From assembly GCF_900105005.1 (NCBI RefSeq), contig NZ_LT629748.1, positions 1,116,001-1,180,000 on the forward strand: 64,000 bases of DNA. Direction: 5' to 3'. Source of the stretch: Halopseudomonas litoralis. GTDB taxonomy: Bacteria > Pseudomonadota > Gammaproteobacteria > Pseudomonadales > Pseudomonadaceae. The position numbers were made by a program, and so were the translations under genes. Below the pieces are notes generated by a model, which had not been told where the DNA came from, made no database searches, and saw only the letters and a program-made list of their open reading frames with translations. This document shows positions 47,678-56,738 of the stretch, one piece after another (the first letter of the stretch is position 1; every line of letters starts with the position of its first letter).

Positions 47678-48466
47678 TTACGGCAACTGAAAAAACGCCC
47701 GCGCCGTCGCCGTCGTATGTTCTGCCAGCTGTTCCAGGCTTTCTTCGCGACAGCGCGCAACCATGTTGGCCACTTCCGGCAGGAAGGCCGGTTCGTTGCG
47801 GCGGCTCTTCGGTTTGGGGGAGAGGGTGCGTGGCAGCAGCCAGGGAGCGTCGGTTTCCAGCATCAGGCGGCCAGCGGGAATATCCCTGACCAGCGTTTGC
47901 AAATGGGTGCCGCGCCGCTCATCACAGATCCAGCCAGTAACGCCGATATGCAGGTCCAGATCCAGATAGCCATACAGCGCCGCCTTGTCTGCGGTAAAGC
48001 AATGCACCACGGCGGCGGGTAACCGGTCGCGGAAGTCGCGCAGGATGCCCACCAGCGTGTCGCTGGCTTCGCGCTCGTGCAGAAATACTGGGTAACCCAG
48101 CTCCACCGCGAGTTCAAGCTGCTCTTCAAGAGCCTTGATCTGTAGCGGGCGGGGTGAGAAATCGCGATTGAAGTCCAGACCGCACTCGCCGATGGCGCGT
48201 ACGCAGTCTGCGGCGGCCAACAGGCGCAGGTCAGTTGCCTGGGTGGTATTCCAATGACGGGCTTCGTGGGGATGGACACCGGCGGTACAGAACAGCCGGA
48301 GCGGGTCCTCGGTGCACTGCGCCTGTATTGCTGCGCAGTCGTCCACCGAGGTGGCGGTCAGTATCATCTGACTGATACCGGCCGCCCAGGCCCGTTCGAG
48401 TACCGCTTCGCGGTCCTTGTCAAAAGCGGCGTCAAGCAGGTTGACGCCGATATCGACCCATTCCAT
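47678..48466 (-). CDS. TatD-family metal-dependent hydrolase/DNase
   Basis: 262 residues. The metal site [12 protein letters not shown] replaces the usual DxHxH with D-x-G-V-N, as in the TatD (rather than YcfH/YjjV) branch. Later motifs are [33 protein letters not shown] and [13 protein letters not shown]. It is probably a 3'-5' exonuclease or DNase acting in DNA repair. It begins 14 bp after the helicase gene, probably on the same transcript. The 262 bp after it, before dacB, hold only the dacB promoter. Confidence 0.9.
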   Translation of the reverse strand: MEWVDIGVNLLDAAFDKDREAVLERAWAAGISQMILTATSVDDCAAIQAQCTEDPLRLFCTAGVHPHEARHWNTTQATDLRLLAAADCVRAIGECGLDFNRDFSPRPLQIKALEEQLELAVELGYPVFLHEREASDTLVGILRDFRDRLPAAVVHCFTADKAALYGYLDLDLHIGVTGWICDERRGTHLQTLVRDIPAGRLMLETDAPWLLPRTLSPKPKSRRNEPAFLPEVANMVARCREESLEQLAEHTTATARAFFQLP

Positions 48467-48480
48467 GAAGGGGCGCCCGC

Positions 48481-50187
48481 TCAGCTGCGCCGTGGCGGCT
48501 TGGCTGCGCGGGGTTTACCGGCAAAATCCTTGCGCGGCGGACGGGGGCTGCGTGGACGCTCGGTTTCACCGGGCGGCAGCGGCCATTCGCGGATCTGCAG
48601 AGCTACACCGTTGACCTCGATGCCGGCCAGCTTGCCGAGGACGGACTGATCCATCTGCGGCAGGTAGACACCGGTATGCTCGGTGAACATCTTGATGTGA
48701 CCGATCTGCTGACGGCGCAGACCGCCGTGCTTGACCAGCGCATCAACCAGCGGCTTGGGCATCAGACCGTTGGAGCGACCGCCCTGCACTTTGTAGCGGA
48801 CCAGGCCGCTGTCGCGCTCATCGTCCATTTCACGGCGCGGTGGCGCAACGGGCAGATCAGCTACCGGCTCGACCAGGGTCTTGGCCCCGGGCAGGATTGC
48901 CAGCAGGCTGGCAGCCAGTTCCAGCGGTTCCATGTTGGTCAGCTGCAGCAGGTCGTCAACCAGTTGCTGGTGCAGTGAGCCAGTGGTTTCCGCAGCTTTC
49001 TGCAGGCGCGTACCCAGCTTGCTCAGGCGACCACTGCGTACCGCATCGGCGGTCGGTAGAGCCTGCTGTTCGATCTTCTGACCGGTGGCCTTTTCCAGCA
49101 TGCCCAGCATGCGACGTTCACGCGGCGTGACAAACAGGATGGCGGTACCGGAGCGACCGGCACGGCCAGTACGACCGATGCGGTGCACATAGGATTCGCT
49201 GTCGTGGGGCAGATCGTAATTGAGTACGTGGGAAATACGCTCCACGTCCAGACCCCGGGCGGCCACGTCGGTAGCGACGACGATATCCAACAGGCCACGT
49301 TTGAGGCGGTCAACCACCTGTTCACGCAGTTGCTGGCTGAGGTCACCGTTCAGCGCTGCGGCGGCAAAGCCACGGGCTTCCAGGCGCTCGGACAGCTCCA
49401 GACTGGCAGTCTTGGTGCGCACAAACACGATCATGGCTTCGACTGGCTCGACTTCGAGCAGGCGGGTCATGGCATCCAGTTTGTGGTGGTTGGCCACTTC
49501 CCAGACTTTCTGGGTAATGGTGTCCAGGCTGCTGCTCTTGCCGCTGTGCAGGCGGATTTCCTTCGGCTCACGCATGTGCTTGCGGGCAACGGTGCGCACG
49601 CCTGTCGGCATGGTGGCGGAGAACAGGGCCTTCTGGGTGTTTTCCGGCACTTTCTCGAATACGGCGTCGAGGTCGTCGGCAAAACCCATCTTGAGCATTT
49701 CGTCGGCTTCGTCGAGTACCAGGAAGCGCATGTTCTCGAACTTGATGCTGCCGCGACGCATGTGGTCAGTCAGGCGGCCTGGTGTAGCCACGACGACATG
49801 GGCGCCTCGCTCAAGCGCTTTGAACTGCGGAGCGAAGGGGGAGCCGCCGTACAGCGCCAACACGGAAAAGCCGCGCATGTTCTGCGCGTAACGCTGCAGG
49901 GCTTCAGCCACTTGCAGAGCGAGTTCGCGGGTAGGCGTGAGGATCAGCGCCTGAGTTGCGCGGATGCTGACGTCGATGCCTGCCAGTACGGGCAGTGCAA
50001 AGGCCGCGGTCTTGCCGGTGCCGGTCTGAGCAAGGCCCAGCAGGTCGTCGCCGGCCAAAAGAGTCGGAATAGCCTCGGCCTGGATAGGGGAGGGTGTTTC
50101 GTAGCCGAGGCTGTTCAGAGCCTCAAGAAGCGGTGCAGGCAAGCCGAGATCGGCAAACTGCGGTGCCGCCGGAGCGGTATCGGACAT
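48481..50187 (-). CDS. DEAD-box ATP-dependent RNA helicase (DeaD/CsdA-like)
   Basis: 568 residues from ATG 50187; a longer frame to 50463 runs over the greB start region and is rejected. Motifs in order: Q motif [20 protein letters not shown], Walker [33 protein letters not shown] (DEAD), SAT, and [15 protein letters not shown]-terminal DbpA-like RNA-binding fold ([15 protein letters not shown]) and a basic, Pro/Arg-rich tail follow. It fits the DeaD/CsdA cold-shock helicases of ribosome assembly. It is divergent from greB. Confidence 0.92.
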   Translation of the reverse strand: MSDTAPAAPQFADLGLPAPLLEALNSLGYETPSPIQAEAIPTLLAGDDLLGLAQTGTGKTAAFALPVLAGIDVSIRATQALILTPTRELALQVAEALQRYAQNMRGFSVLALYGGSPFAPQFKALERGAHVVVATPGRLTDHMRRGSIKFENMRFLVLDEADEMLKMGFADDLDAVFEKVPENTQKALFSATMPTGVRTVARKHMREPKEIRLHSGKSSSLDTITQKVWEVANHHKLDAMTRLLEVEPVEAMIVFVRTKTASLELSERLEARGFAAAALNGDLSQQLREQVVDRLKRGLLDIVVATDVAARGLDVERISHVLNYDLPHDSESYVHRIGRTGRAGRSGTAILFVTPRERRMLGMLEKATGQKIEQQALPTADAVRSGRLSKLGTRLQKAAETTGSLHQQLVDDLLQLTNMEPLELAASLLAILPGAKTLVEPVADLPVAPPRREMDDERDSGLVRYKVQGGRSNGLMPKPLVDALVKHGGLRRQQIGHIKMFTEHTGVYLPQMDQSVLGKLAGIEVNGVALQIREWPLPPGETERPRSPRPPRKDFAGKPRAAKPPRRS

Positions 50188-50316
50188 ACTTGGAGTAAAC
50201 CTTGGGGGATTGAAGATCGCGTAGTATACGCTCATTGCTGCAGAATTACTGCATTGAATTATATATAGCAAACAATCGCGCTGATGTAAGGGCGGTTGAT
50301 ACACAAGGAGCCGGAA

Positions 50317-50793
50317 TTGAAGACACCGCTGATCACGCGCCAGGGCTATGAAGGTTTGCGCAAGGAGCTGGATGAACTCTGGCGGGTCGAACGCCCGGAA
50401 ACGACGAGGAAAGTTAGCTGGGCGGCCAGCTTGGGTGATCGCAGTGAGAACGCCGATTATCAATACAACAAGAAGCGTCTGCGTGAGATTGATCGCCGGG
50501 TGCGGTATCTGCGCAAGTGTCTGGAGTACCTCAAGGTTGTCGATTATCGGTCTGAGCAGGAAGGCAAGGTGTTCTTTGGTGCCTGGGTCGAAATCGAGAA
50601 CGAAGAGGAAAAACGTCTGCGGTTTCGGATCGTCGGTTATGACGAAATCTTCAACCGCAAGGATTACATCTCCATCGACTCACCCATGGCCAGGGCACTG
50701 TTGAAAAAGCAGGTCGATGACGAGGCGGAAGTGACAACCGACGCGGGAACCACGCTTTGGTATATCAATTCGATTGAGTATGAGAAGGACTGA
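50317..50793 (+). CDS. greB: Transcription elongation factor GreB
   Basis: 158 residues. The start is a TTG at 50317, with a perfect aaggag six bases upstream; this gives MKTPLITRQGYEGL, like the E. coli start. An upstream TTG has no ribosome site. The N-terminal coiled coil carries the acidic tip SLGDRSENADYQYNKKRLRE. The C-terminal FKBP-like domain includes IVGYDEIFNRKDYISIDSPM and MARALLKK. GreB makes stalled RNA polymerase cut its backtracked transcript. Confidence 0.96.
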   Translation: MKTPLITRQGYEGLRKELDELWRVERPETTRKVSWAASLGDRSENADYQYNKKRLREIDRRVRYLRKCLEYLKVVDYRSEQEGKVFFGAWVEIENEEEKRLRFRIVGYDEIFNRKDYISIDSPMARALLKKQVDDEAEVTTDAGTTLWYINSIEYEKD

Positions 50794-50827
50794 GCCGGCG
50801 CCATAACTCGCGTCCTGCTCCGAGTGG

Positions 50828-50940
50828 CCTTGGCGCGGTGAGTGGCCTGTCTGCGACACGCTGCAAGTACATCCCTGTAAGCTCATTGATGCCATCCATG
50901 GCATCAAACGGTCGCAGTCAGGCCACTCACGGCGCCAAGG
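50828..50940. repeat. Large variable-arm hairpin element A
   Basis: The arms at 50828-50857 and 50911-50940 are complementary at 28 of 30 positions (ccttggcgc-ggtgagtgg and so on). Directly inside the left arm is a 27-bp core (50858-50884, acgctgcaag-tacatccctg-taagctc), followed by a small perfect hairpin ttgatgccat / atggcatcaa (50886-50907). Element B nearby has the same core on the other strand but quite different arms. It lies just after greB. Confidence 0.8.
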
Positions 50941-50954
50941 TATGGACATGGGGT

Positions 50955-50980
50955 GGCTGAGGGTTTGAAAACCATCAGCC
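50955..50980. repeat. Palindromic repeat between elements A and B
   Basis: ggctgagggttt-ga-aaaccatcagcc is a near-perfect palindrome. A second copy lies at 12251-12275. In both places it follows a hairpin containing ccgagt(a/g)gccttgg. Confidence 0.7.
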
Positions 50981-50999
50981 ATACAACTGATATGCGGAA

Positions 51000-51083
51000 C
51001 AGGCTGGTCAGTAGGGTTGTGCTGACCGCGAGCTTACAGGGATGTACTTGCAGCGTGTCAGCACAACCCTACTGACCAACCTG
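51000..51083. repeat. Large variable-arm hairpin element B
   Basis: The arms at 51000-51026 and 51057-51083 are complementary at 26 of 27 positions (caggctggtcagtagggttg...). The loop holds the 27-bp core of element A in reverse orientation (51030-51056, gagcttacag-ggatgtactt-gcagcgt). The arms share no similarity with those of A. It ends 34 bp before the stop of the permease gene and could also terminate that transcript. Confidence 0.8.
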
Positions 51084-51116
51084 TGCCCTACCAGCCACAA
51101 CAAGCTTCGCCTGTCG

Positions 51117-53618
51117 TCACCCACCTCGATTGATCAGTTGCATGGGGCTCTGGTTGACCACGGCGCGGGTGCCCAGGGCGCCGGCGATGCCGATCAGCAG
51201 GGCGCCGCCGATGGGTACCAGTAGCCAGAGCAGATAGTGCGGTTGCCAGTCCAGGTTCAGGGCGAAGCGGTACAGTAGCCAGGTGATGAGTTCGGCCGCG
51301 ACGATGGCCAGCAGGCCCGCCAGGGCGCCGAGCAGGCTGAACTCCAGACGGTTGGCCTTGCGCAGAAGGTCTCGACGGGCACCCAGGGTACGCAGCAATG
51401 CACCTTCGTAAAGTCGGCTGTCCAGTGTGGATTGTAGCGAGGCGAACAACACGGTGAACCCGGCCAGCAGCACGAACACCAGCACATATTCCACCGCCAG
51501 GGTGACCTGGTCGAGAATATCGCGCAGCTGCTCCAGTATGGCTTCGACTTCCAGCAGCGTCATGGCGGGAAAAGCGCGGGTCAGCTCGCGCAGGCCCTCG
51601 CGCTGATCTGCAGGTAGATTGAAGCTGGTGAGCAGGGTGCTGGGTTTGCCATCCAGGGCGCCGGGTGAAAACACCATGTAGAAGTTGGGCGTGAAGTTGT
51701 CCCAGTTGACCTCACGTATGCTGCTGACCTCGGCTTCCAGTGTTGCGCCGCTGATGATGAAGCTCAGTTGGTCGCCCAGACTGACGCCGAGGCTGTCGGC
51801 CAGTTCCGCTTCCACCGATACCCGATGGCTTTCGCTGGCGGGAAGCTCCTCCCACCATTGACCTTCCCGCAGCTGATTGTCCGCGGGCAGGTCGGCCGCC
51901 CAGGTCAGGCTCAGGTCGCGGTTGATGGCGCGCTCGCCGGGACTGTCCTTGGTGACATGTTCGCGTACGGCTTCGCCATTGATGGCGGTCAGACGGCCCT
52001 GCGTGACCGGGTACAGCGGAGCGCTGCGGGCGCCAATATCAGCCAATGCCTGGCGGAACGCAGGTTCTTCCGCGGGCAGGATATTCAGGGCGAAGTGATT
52101 CGGGGCATCGTCTGGCAGCTGCGCTTGCCAGGTATCCAGCAACTCGGTACGCAGAATGAAGATCACCACCATGGACATCAGGATCAAGCCGAAGGCGAGA
52201 ATCTGGCCGGCGGCGGCTGTCGGCTGTTTCAGCAACTGGCCGCTGCCCAGGCGCCAGGCCAGTCCGGCATTGCGCAGGCGCTTGCCGCTGGCCTGCAACA
52301 GCAGCCAGGCGAGACTCCCGAGCAGCAGAGCCGCCAGCGCGCCGCCGAAGATCACCGCCAGGGTCATCGGCAGATTGCCGGTGAATTGCCACATCAACAG
52401 ACTGAGCCCACTCAATGCCAGACCGTAGATAACCCAGGCACTCCCCGGCAGTGGCGTCAGCTCCCGACGCAGCACGCGCAAGGGCGATACCCGACCCAGA
52501 CGCAGCAGCGGCGGCAGGGCAAAGCCGAGCAAACCGATCAGGCCGGTGGCCGAGCCGACCAGTAATGGCTTGATACCGGCCGGCGGCAAGTCTGGCGGTA
52601 GTAGCTCGCGTAGCAGGTGCACCAGCCCCCATTGCATGAGCCAGCCGAGCAGCAGGCCGATCACCGTAGCAAGAATGCCCAGCCCCAGCAGCTGAATGAG
52701 AAACAGCCGCAGGGTGCGCCCCCGGCTGGCTCCCAGGCAGCGCAGCAGGGCGCTGGTGTCGTAGTGGCGACTGGCAAAGCGGCTGGCGGACAGGGCCACG
52801 GCCACCCCGGCCAAGACGACGGCGGCGATACTGGCCAGCCCGAGGAACTGGTTGGCGCGCTCCAATGCACTGCCGATCTGCCGGTTATCATCGGCGACCG
52901 AGGTCAGGCGTTGGTGGTCTCCCAGGCGCGGCTCCAGCCATTGGCGGTAGTTCTGCAGGTCCGCTTCGGCACCGCTGACCAGCAGTCGGTAGCGTACCCG
53001 GCTGCCGGGTTGCACCACGCGGGTGGCGGGCAGATCATCAAGGTTCATCAATACGCGCGGGGTGAGGCTGTAGAAATCGCCGGCGCGATCCGGTTCGTGG
53101 GTCAGCAGGGCGGCAATCTGCAGCTGGGCATAACCAATTTCCAGTTGATCGCCGACCTCCAGTCCGAGCACATTGAGCAAACGCGGTTCGATCCACACCG
53201 TACCGCTGTCGGGAATGCCGCTGGCAACCTGCTCCGCGCCGAATGCCTGCTGGCTGGTGCGTACCTCGCCGCGCAACGGATAGCCGGCGCCAACCGCTTT
53301 GATGCTGCTCAACTGCATCTCGGATCCGCTTGAGGTGACGCTGGAGAAATTAACGATATCAGTATGTTGCAGGTTGCTTCTGATAGCTTCCTGGAGGAGT
53401 TCTGCAGGCAGTGGCTCGCGCGATGAGATGCGCATGTCAGCGCCGAGAAACTCCGCGGCGCGCGTTGCCATGCCGCGTTGCAGGCGATCGGTGAAGAAGC
53501 TGATGGCAGTGCTGACCAGTACCGCAATCACCAGCGCCAGCAGCATGATCCGCAGTTCGCCGGCGCGCCATTCACGCAGCAGCAGGCGCGAGGCCAGAGG
53601 CAGGTCGCGGCCGATCAT
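51117..53618 (-). CDS. FtsX-like ABC transporter permease (YbbP type)
   Basis: 833 residues. The layout is the double FtsX form: an N-terminal helix ([20 protein letters not shown]), a large periplasmic MacB-like domain, then blocks of three to four helices at about 255-400, 420-490 and 715-830. Motifs such as [21 protein letters not shown] and [20 protein letters not shown] mark the two coupling helices. It overlaps the ATPase gene by four bases. With tesA opposite, this is the ybbA-ybbP-tesA arrangement also known from E. coli. It may extract lipids or proteins from the inner membrane. Confidence 0.9.
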   Translation of the reverse strand: MIGRDLPLASRLLLREWRAGELRIMLLALVIAVLVSTAISFFTDRLQRGMATRAAEFLGADMRISSREPLPAELLQEAIRSNLQHTDIVNFSSVTSSGSEMQLSSIKAVGAGYPLRGEVRTSQQAFGAEQVASGIPDSGTVWIEPRLLNVLGLEVGDQLEIGYAQLQIAALLTHEPDRAGDFYSLTPRVLMNLDDLPATRVVQPGSRVRYRLLVSGAEADLQNYRQWLEPRLGDHQRLTSVADDNRQIGSALERANQFLGLASIAAVVLAGVAVALSASRFASRHYDTSALLRCLGASRGRTLRLFLIQLLGLGILATVIGLLLGWLMQWGLVHLLRELLPPDLPPAGIKPLLVGSATGLIGLLGFALPPLLRLGRVSPLRVLRRELTPLPGSAWVIYGLALSGLSLLMWQFTGNLPMTLAVIFGGALAALLLGSLAWLLLQASGKRLRNAGLAWRLGSGQLLKQPTAAAGQILAFGLILMSMVVIFILRTELLDTWQAQLPDDAPNHFALNILPAEEPAFRQALADIGARSAPLYPVTQGRLTAINGEAVREHVTKDSPGERAINRDLSLTWAADLPADNQLREGQWWEELPASESHRVSVEAELADSLGVSLGDQLSFIISGATLEAEVSSIREVNWDNFTPNFYMVFSPGALDGKPSTLLTSFNLPADQREGLRELTRAFPAMTLLEVEAILEQLRDILDQVTLAVEYVLVFVLLAGFTVLFASLQSTLDSRLYEGALLRTLGARRDLLRKANRLEFSLLGALAGLLAIVAAELITWLLYRFALNLDWQPHYLLWLLVPIGGALLIGIAGALGTRAVVNQSPMQLINRGG

Positions 53619-54295
53619 GGCTGGTCTTCCCTGATGCGTCCGGCTTCGATATGCAGGGCGCTCTCACAGCGCTGCGCCAGGCGCTCATCATGTGTGACCA
53701 TCACCAGTGTGGTGCCCTGTTCGCGGTTGAGCTCGAACAGCAGGTCGGTGATGCGTGCCCCGGTAACCGCGTCGAGGTTGCCGGTCGGCTCATCAGCAAA
53801 CAGGATAGCCGGTTCGCTGGCGAAGGCCCGGGCGATGGCGACACGCTGTTGTTCGCCACCCGACAGCTGCCGGGGATAATGGCTGGTGCGCTGATTCAGA
53901 CCAACGCGCTCCAGTAATTGCCGGGCCCGCACCGCCGCGTCCCGACGACCATCAAGCTCCAGAGGCAGCATAACGTTTTCCAGGGCGTTCAGGCTATCCA
54001 GCAGCTGGAATGACTGGAATACAAAGCCGACATGTTCGGCGCGCAGGGCGGCGCGTTGATCTTCATCCAGTGCACTGAGCGATTCGCCGGCGAGAATGAC
54101 CTCGCCGCTGCTGGGCAGATCGAGGCCGGCCAGCAGACTCAACAGGGTAGATTTGCCCGAGCCGGACGCGCCGACAATGGCCACACTGCTGCCGCGCGCA
54201 ATGCTCAGACTGACATCGTCGAGGATGGTCAGCGTGGCTTCCGGGGCATCGACGACTTTGCTAAGGTGGCGGGCAATGATAACGCTGTCTGACAT
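53615..54295 (-). CDS. ABC transporter ATP-binding protein (YbbA type)
   Basis: 226 residues from ATG 54295; a longer frame to 54370 would run into tesA on the other strand. Walker A is [18 protein letters not shown], the signature [19 protein letters not shown], and Walker [18 protein letters not shown], followed by [10 protein letters not shown]. It belongs to the LolD/MacB-type subgroup and energises the FtsX-like permease encoded just downstream. It is divergent from tesA with only 14 bp between the starts, so the promoters must overlap the genes. Confidence 0.94.
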   Translation of the reverse strand: MSDSVIIARHLSKVVDAPEATLTILDDVSLSIARGSSVAIVGASGSGKSTLLSLLAGLDLPSSGEVILAGESLSALDEDQRAALRAEHVGFVFQSFQLLDSLNALENVMLPLELDGRRDAAVRARQLLERVGLNQRTSHYPRQLSGGEQQRVAIARAFASEPAILFADEPTGNLDAVTGARITDLLFELNREQGTTLVMVTHDERLAQRCESALHIEAGRIREDQP

Positions 54296-54309
54296 GGGTA
54301 TCGGCCTTG

Positions 54310-54924
54310 ATGAGTGTCTGGAAGAAATACGCTGCGTCCATTCTGTTGTGCCTGCTGGCGATGCCCGCATCGGCGCAGAATATTCTGCTGGTCGGCGATA
54401 GTATCAGTGCCGCTTTCGGGCTGGAAATCGAACAGGGCTGGGTAAGGCTGCTGGAGCAGCGCTTGGCTGATGAAAATCAGCCCCACGAGGTGGTCAATGC
54501 CTCGGTGAGCGGCGACACCACGGCGGGTGGCCTGGCCCGGCTGCCCGCGCTGTTGGAGCAGGTGGAGCCGGCGCTGGTGATGATCGAGCTGGGCGGCAAT
54601 GATGGCCTGCGAGCACTGCCGACCGGGAATATGCAACAGAATCTTTCTGCCATGGTCACGCTGGCCAGAAACGCCGGTGCCGACGTCATTCTATTGGGTA
54701 TGCGCATCCCGCCGAATTACGGTCCGCGTTACTCGGATGCTTTTGAAAAAGTGTTCGCTGAGGTTGCCGATGAGCATGATGTTCCGCTGGTGCCCTTTTT
54801 TCTGAAAGGCGTGGGTGGGGTGCAAGGCTTGATGCAGAGCGATGGCGTGCATCCAACAGCTGCAGCCCAGCCGATTTTGCTGGATAATGCCTGGCCGTCC
54901 ATCAAGCAGTGGCTCAGGCAGTGA
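54310..54924 (+). CDS. tesA: Periplasmic SGNH esterase / lysophospholipase L1 (TesA)
   Basis: 204 residues from ATG 54310 (a TTG precedes it in frame). A signal peptide (KKYAASILLCLLAMPASA) leads to the mature enzyme. The SGNH blocks are all visible: ILLVGDSISAAFGL (GDSxS), ASVSGDTTAGGL (Gly), IELGGNDGLRAL (GxND) and SDGVHPTAAAQ (DxxH). It hydrolyses thioesters and lysophospholipids. It is divergent from the YbbA-type ATPase, an arrangement conserved in many gammaproteobacteria. Confidence 0.95.
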   Translation: MSVWKKYAASILLCLLAMPASAQNILLVGDSISAAFGLEIEQGWVRLLEQRLADENQPHEVVNASVSGDTTAGGLARLPALLEQVEPALVMIELGGNDGLRALPTGNMQQNLSAMVTLARNAGADVILLGMRIPPNYGPRYSDAFEKVFAEVADEHDVPLVPFFLKGVGGVQGLMQSDGVHPTAAAQPILLDNAWPSIKQWLRQ

Positions 54925-54955
54925 TGGCATTTATTCGGTGTGAGGAGCGGTTTGG

Positions 54956-55285
54956 GTGACGATGTCGTGGATTGCCAGGCGATGGTGTGTAGTCGAACAG
55001 GATGAGCAGCAGGACCTGTTTGTGGGAGACCCGTGGCATCACCATCTGGTTGATATCAATTTGCGGCTGGATGCACCGTTGGAACGATCTCTGTGCGGTG
55101 ATCTATTGCCTGCCAAACCGGTCTATCAGGAGTTGACCCGGCAGTTGCTGAAGAATCTGTGCCCGCATTGTCGGGACACGGCACAGTCACTTCGGGGTAA
55201 CGGTCGGCGTGCGGCGACGCGTCGAGGTGCAGCTTTGCCGGCCATGGCGCAACAATTCGATCTATATGCACCAGCCGGGGGCTGA
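54956..55285 (+). CDS. Small hypothetical protein with a CPHC motif
   Basis: 109 residues from GTG 54956, or 107 from ATG 54962; a ggag site lies about nine bases before the GTG. There is no signal peptide or membrane helix. Residues 60-75 contain LLKNLCPHCRDTA, a C-x-x-C pair that could bind metal. The basic end includes RGNGRRAATRRGAA. It lies between tesA and the L,D-transpeptidase gene, 3 bp from the latter, so it is probably co-transcribed. I recognise no family. Confidence 0.6.
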   Translation: MTMSWIARRWCVVEQDEQQDLFVGDPWHHHLVDINLRLDAPLERSLCGDLLPAKPVYQELTRQLLKNLCPHCRDTAQSLRGNGRRAATRRGAALPAMAQQFDLYAPAGG

Positions 55286-55288
55286 GTC

Positions 55289-56218
55289 ATGAGATACCTG
55301 TCGGGCAAGATGGTGGTCGGCATGTTGTCAGCGAGTCTGGGTGCTGCGGTGATGGCAGCGGACCATGCGCTGGACTCGGTCGATCAGCAGGTAATTGGAG
55401 CGGTGTATACCCTGGACGCGGTGTTCGAGGACACTTTTGCCGATCTGGGTGAAGCACATGGCTTCGGCTTCCTCGAAATGCAGGCGGCCAACCCCGGTGT
55501 AGACCCTTGGTTGCCCGGGGCGGGTACCTCGATCCGCATGCCCGGGCAGCATATTCTGCCCGATACGCCGCGCAGCGGCATCGTCATCAACCTGCCGGAG
55601 TACCGTCTTTATCATTACCCGGCGGATGGCGGCTCGGTCAGTACCTGGCCCGTGGGTATCGGTCGTGAAGGCTGGTCATCGCCGATAGGCGAGACCCGCG
55701 TCGCGCGCAAGGAAGCCAACCCCTCCTGGTACCCGCCGCAATCGATCCGTGAGGAACATGCCGCTGCGGGGGACCCGTTGCCGGCGGTGGTACCGCCCGG
55801 GCCGGACAACCCCATGGGACCGTTCAAGATGAATCTGGCGATGAGCGGCTATGTGATCCACGGCACCAATAAGCTGTTCGGTATCGGCATGCGCGTCAGT
55901 CATGGTTGCTTTCGCATGAACAATCAGGATGTGACCGAACTCTTCCCCCAGGTGCCGGTGGGTACCGCGGTGACTATTGTCAATCAGCCCTACAAACTCG
56001 GCGTGTATGCAAACAAGCTGTATCTGGAAGTGCACACGCCGCTGGATGAACATGGGTTCCCCTCGTCGCTGGACAAACAGGCGGCGATTCAGGAACTGCT
56101 GCAGGCGCGCAGTGAGCTGGTGGCGGGGTACCGTCTGGATTGGCAGTCCATACGCGACATGGTGTATGCCGAAGACGGCATTCCAGCGGTGATTGGCGAG
56201 CCTTACGGCTCACTCTGA
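55289..56218 (+). CDS. L,D-transpeptidase (ErfK/YbiS family)
   Basis: 309 residues. A signal peptide covers about 1-24 (MVVGMLSASLGAAVMAADHA). A LysM-like segment lies at about 45-85 (LGEAHGFGFLEMQAANPGVD), and the YkuD catalytic domain at about 95-230, with HGTNKLFGIGMRVSHGCFRM holding the active histidine and cysteine. Enzymes of this type either make 3-3 cross-links or attach Braun-type lipoproteins to peptidoglycan. It converges with oprI, which encodes such a lipoprotein with a C-terminal lysine, so anchoring OprI is a good guess. Confidence 0.92.
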   Translation: MRYLSGKMVVGMLSASLGAAVMAADHALDSVDQQVIGAVYTLDAVFEDTFADLGEAHGFGFLEMQAANPGVDPWLPGAGTSIRMPGQHILPDTPRSGIVINLPEYRLYHYPADGGSVSTWPVGIGREGWSSPIGETRVARKEANPSWYPPQSIREEHAAAGDPLPAVVPPGPDNPMGPFKMNLAMSGYVIHGTNKLFGIGMRVSHGCFRMNNQDVTELFPQVPVGTAVTIVNQPYKLGVYANKLYLEVHTPLDEHGFPSSLDKQAAIQELLQARSELVAGYRLDWQSIRDMVYAEDGIPAVIGEPYGSL

Positions 56219-56226
56219 AGCAGGCT

Positions 56227-56261
56227 GCGAAGGCATCGCGATGATTGTCGCGCGCCTTCGC
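56227..56261. terminator. Hairpin between the L,D-transpeptidase gene and oprI
   Basis: gcgaaggc / gccttcgc with inner pairs (tcgcg / cgcg) forms a stem of at least 12 bp between convergent stops. There is no T run, but the position suits termination of both transcripts. Confidence 0.5.
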
Positions 56262-56276
56262 ACCAAGGCGGCCGGC

Positions 56277-56534
56277 TTACTTGCGGCTGGCCTTTTCGAG
56301 CATGCGCAGGGCACGCTCGTTTGCTTCGTCAGCCGTTTGCTGGGCGCGTTGTGCAGCGGCCAGGGCTTCATCAGCCTTGCGGTTTGCTTCGTCAGCGGTG
56401 GACTGCGCGCGGGCCGCTGCATTCTCGTTGGCGGACAGGCGAGTGCTCGTCTCTTCCTGGTACTGATTGCTGCTACAGCCGGCGATCAGCAGGCCTGCCA
56501 GAGACAACGCCGAAAGTTTCAGTGCAATGTTCAT
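56277..56534 (-). CDS. oprI: Major outer-membrane lipoprotein OprI (Lpp-like)
   Basis: 85 residues. The lipobox is [13 protein letters not shown], cysteine 20 being the acylated residue. The mature protein is a heptad coiled coil with repeats such as [20 protein letters not shown] and [17 protein letters not shown]. The terminal KASRK ends in lysine, the residue that Lpp-type proteins use to bind peptidoglycan. It tethers the outer membrane to the cell wall. A gaagggg ribosome site and an upstream TAATAT box suit strong expression. Confidence 0.97.
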   Translation of the reverse strand: MNIALKLSALSLAGLLIAGCSSNQYQEETSTRLSANENAAARAQSTADEANRKADEALAAAQRAQQTADEANERALRMLEKASRK

Positions 56535-56580
56535 GTGATACCCCTTCGTTTAGCAGTAGTGTCGTTTTGCCGACGGGTTC

Positions 56581-56610
56581 ATATTAGCAGTTCTCCCGAC
56601 GAATGGTGAT
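56581..56610 (-). promoter_or_regulatory. Probable oprI promoter
   Basis: On the minus strand a TAATAT -10 box (56581-56586) lies 46 bp before the oprI ATG. A matching -35 at 17-18 bp further up is poor (tcacca or atcacc). The assignment rests on the -10 and on the need for a strong promoter. Confidence 0.45.
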
Positions 56611-56738
56611 TGACGGACGTCATAACCAGCAAGTCTTTGTCGACATTCAGCACATTGACTGAGCAACGTCACGCTTTGTTCCCACAGAGCGTCTGGGTTA
56701 CCGTATTTACTGATAAGTACAAAAAGGAATTGCATTCT

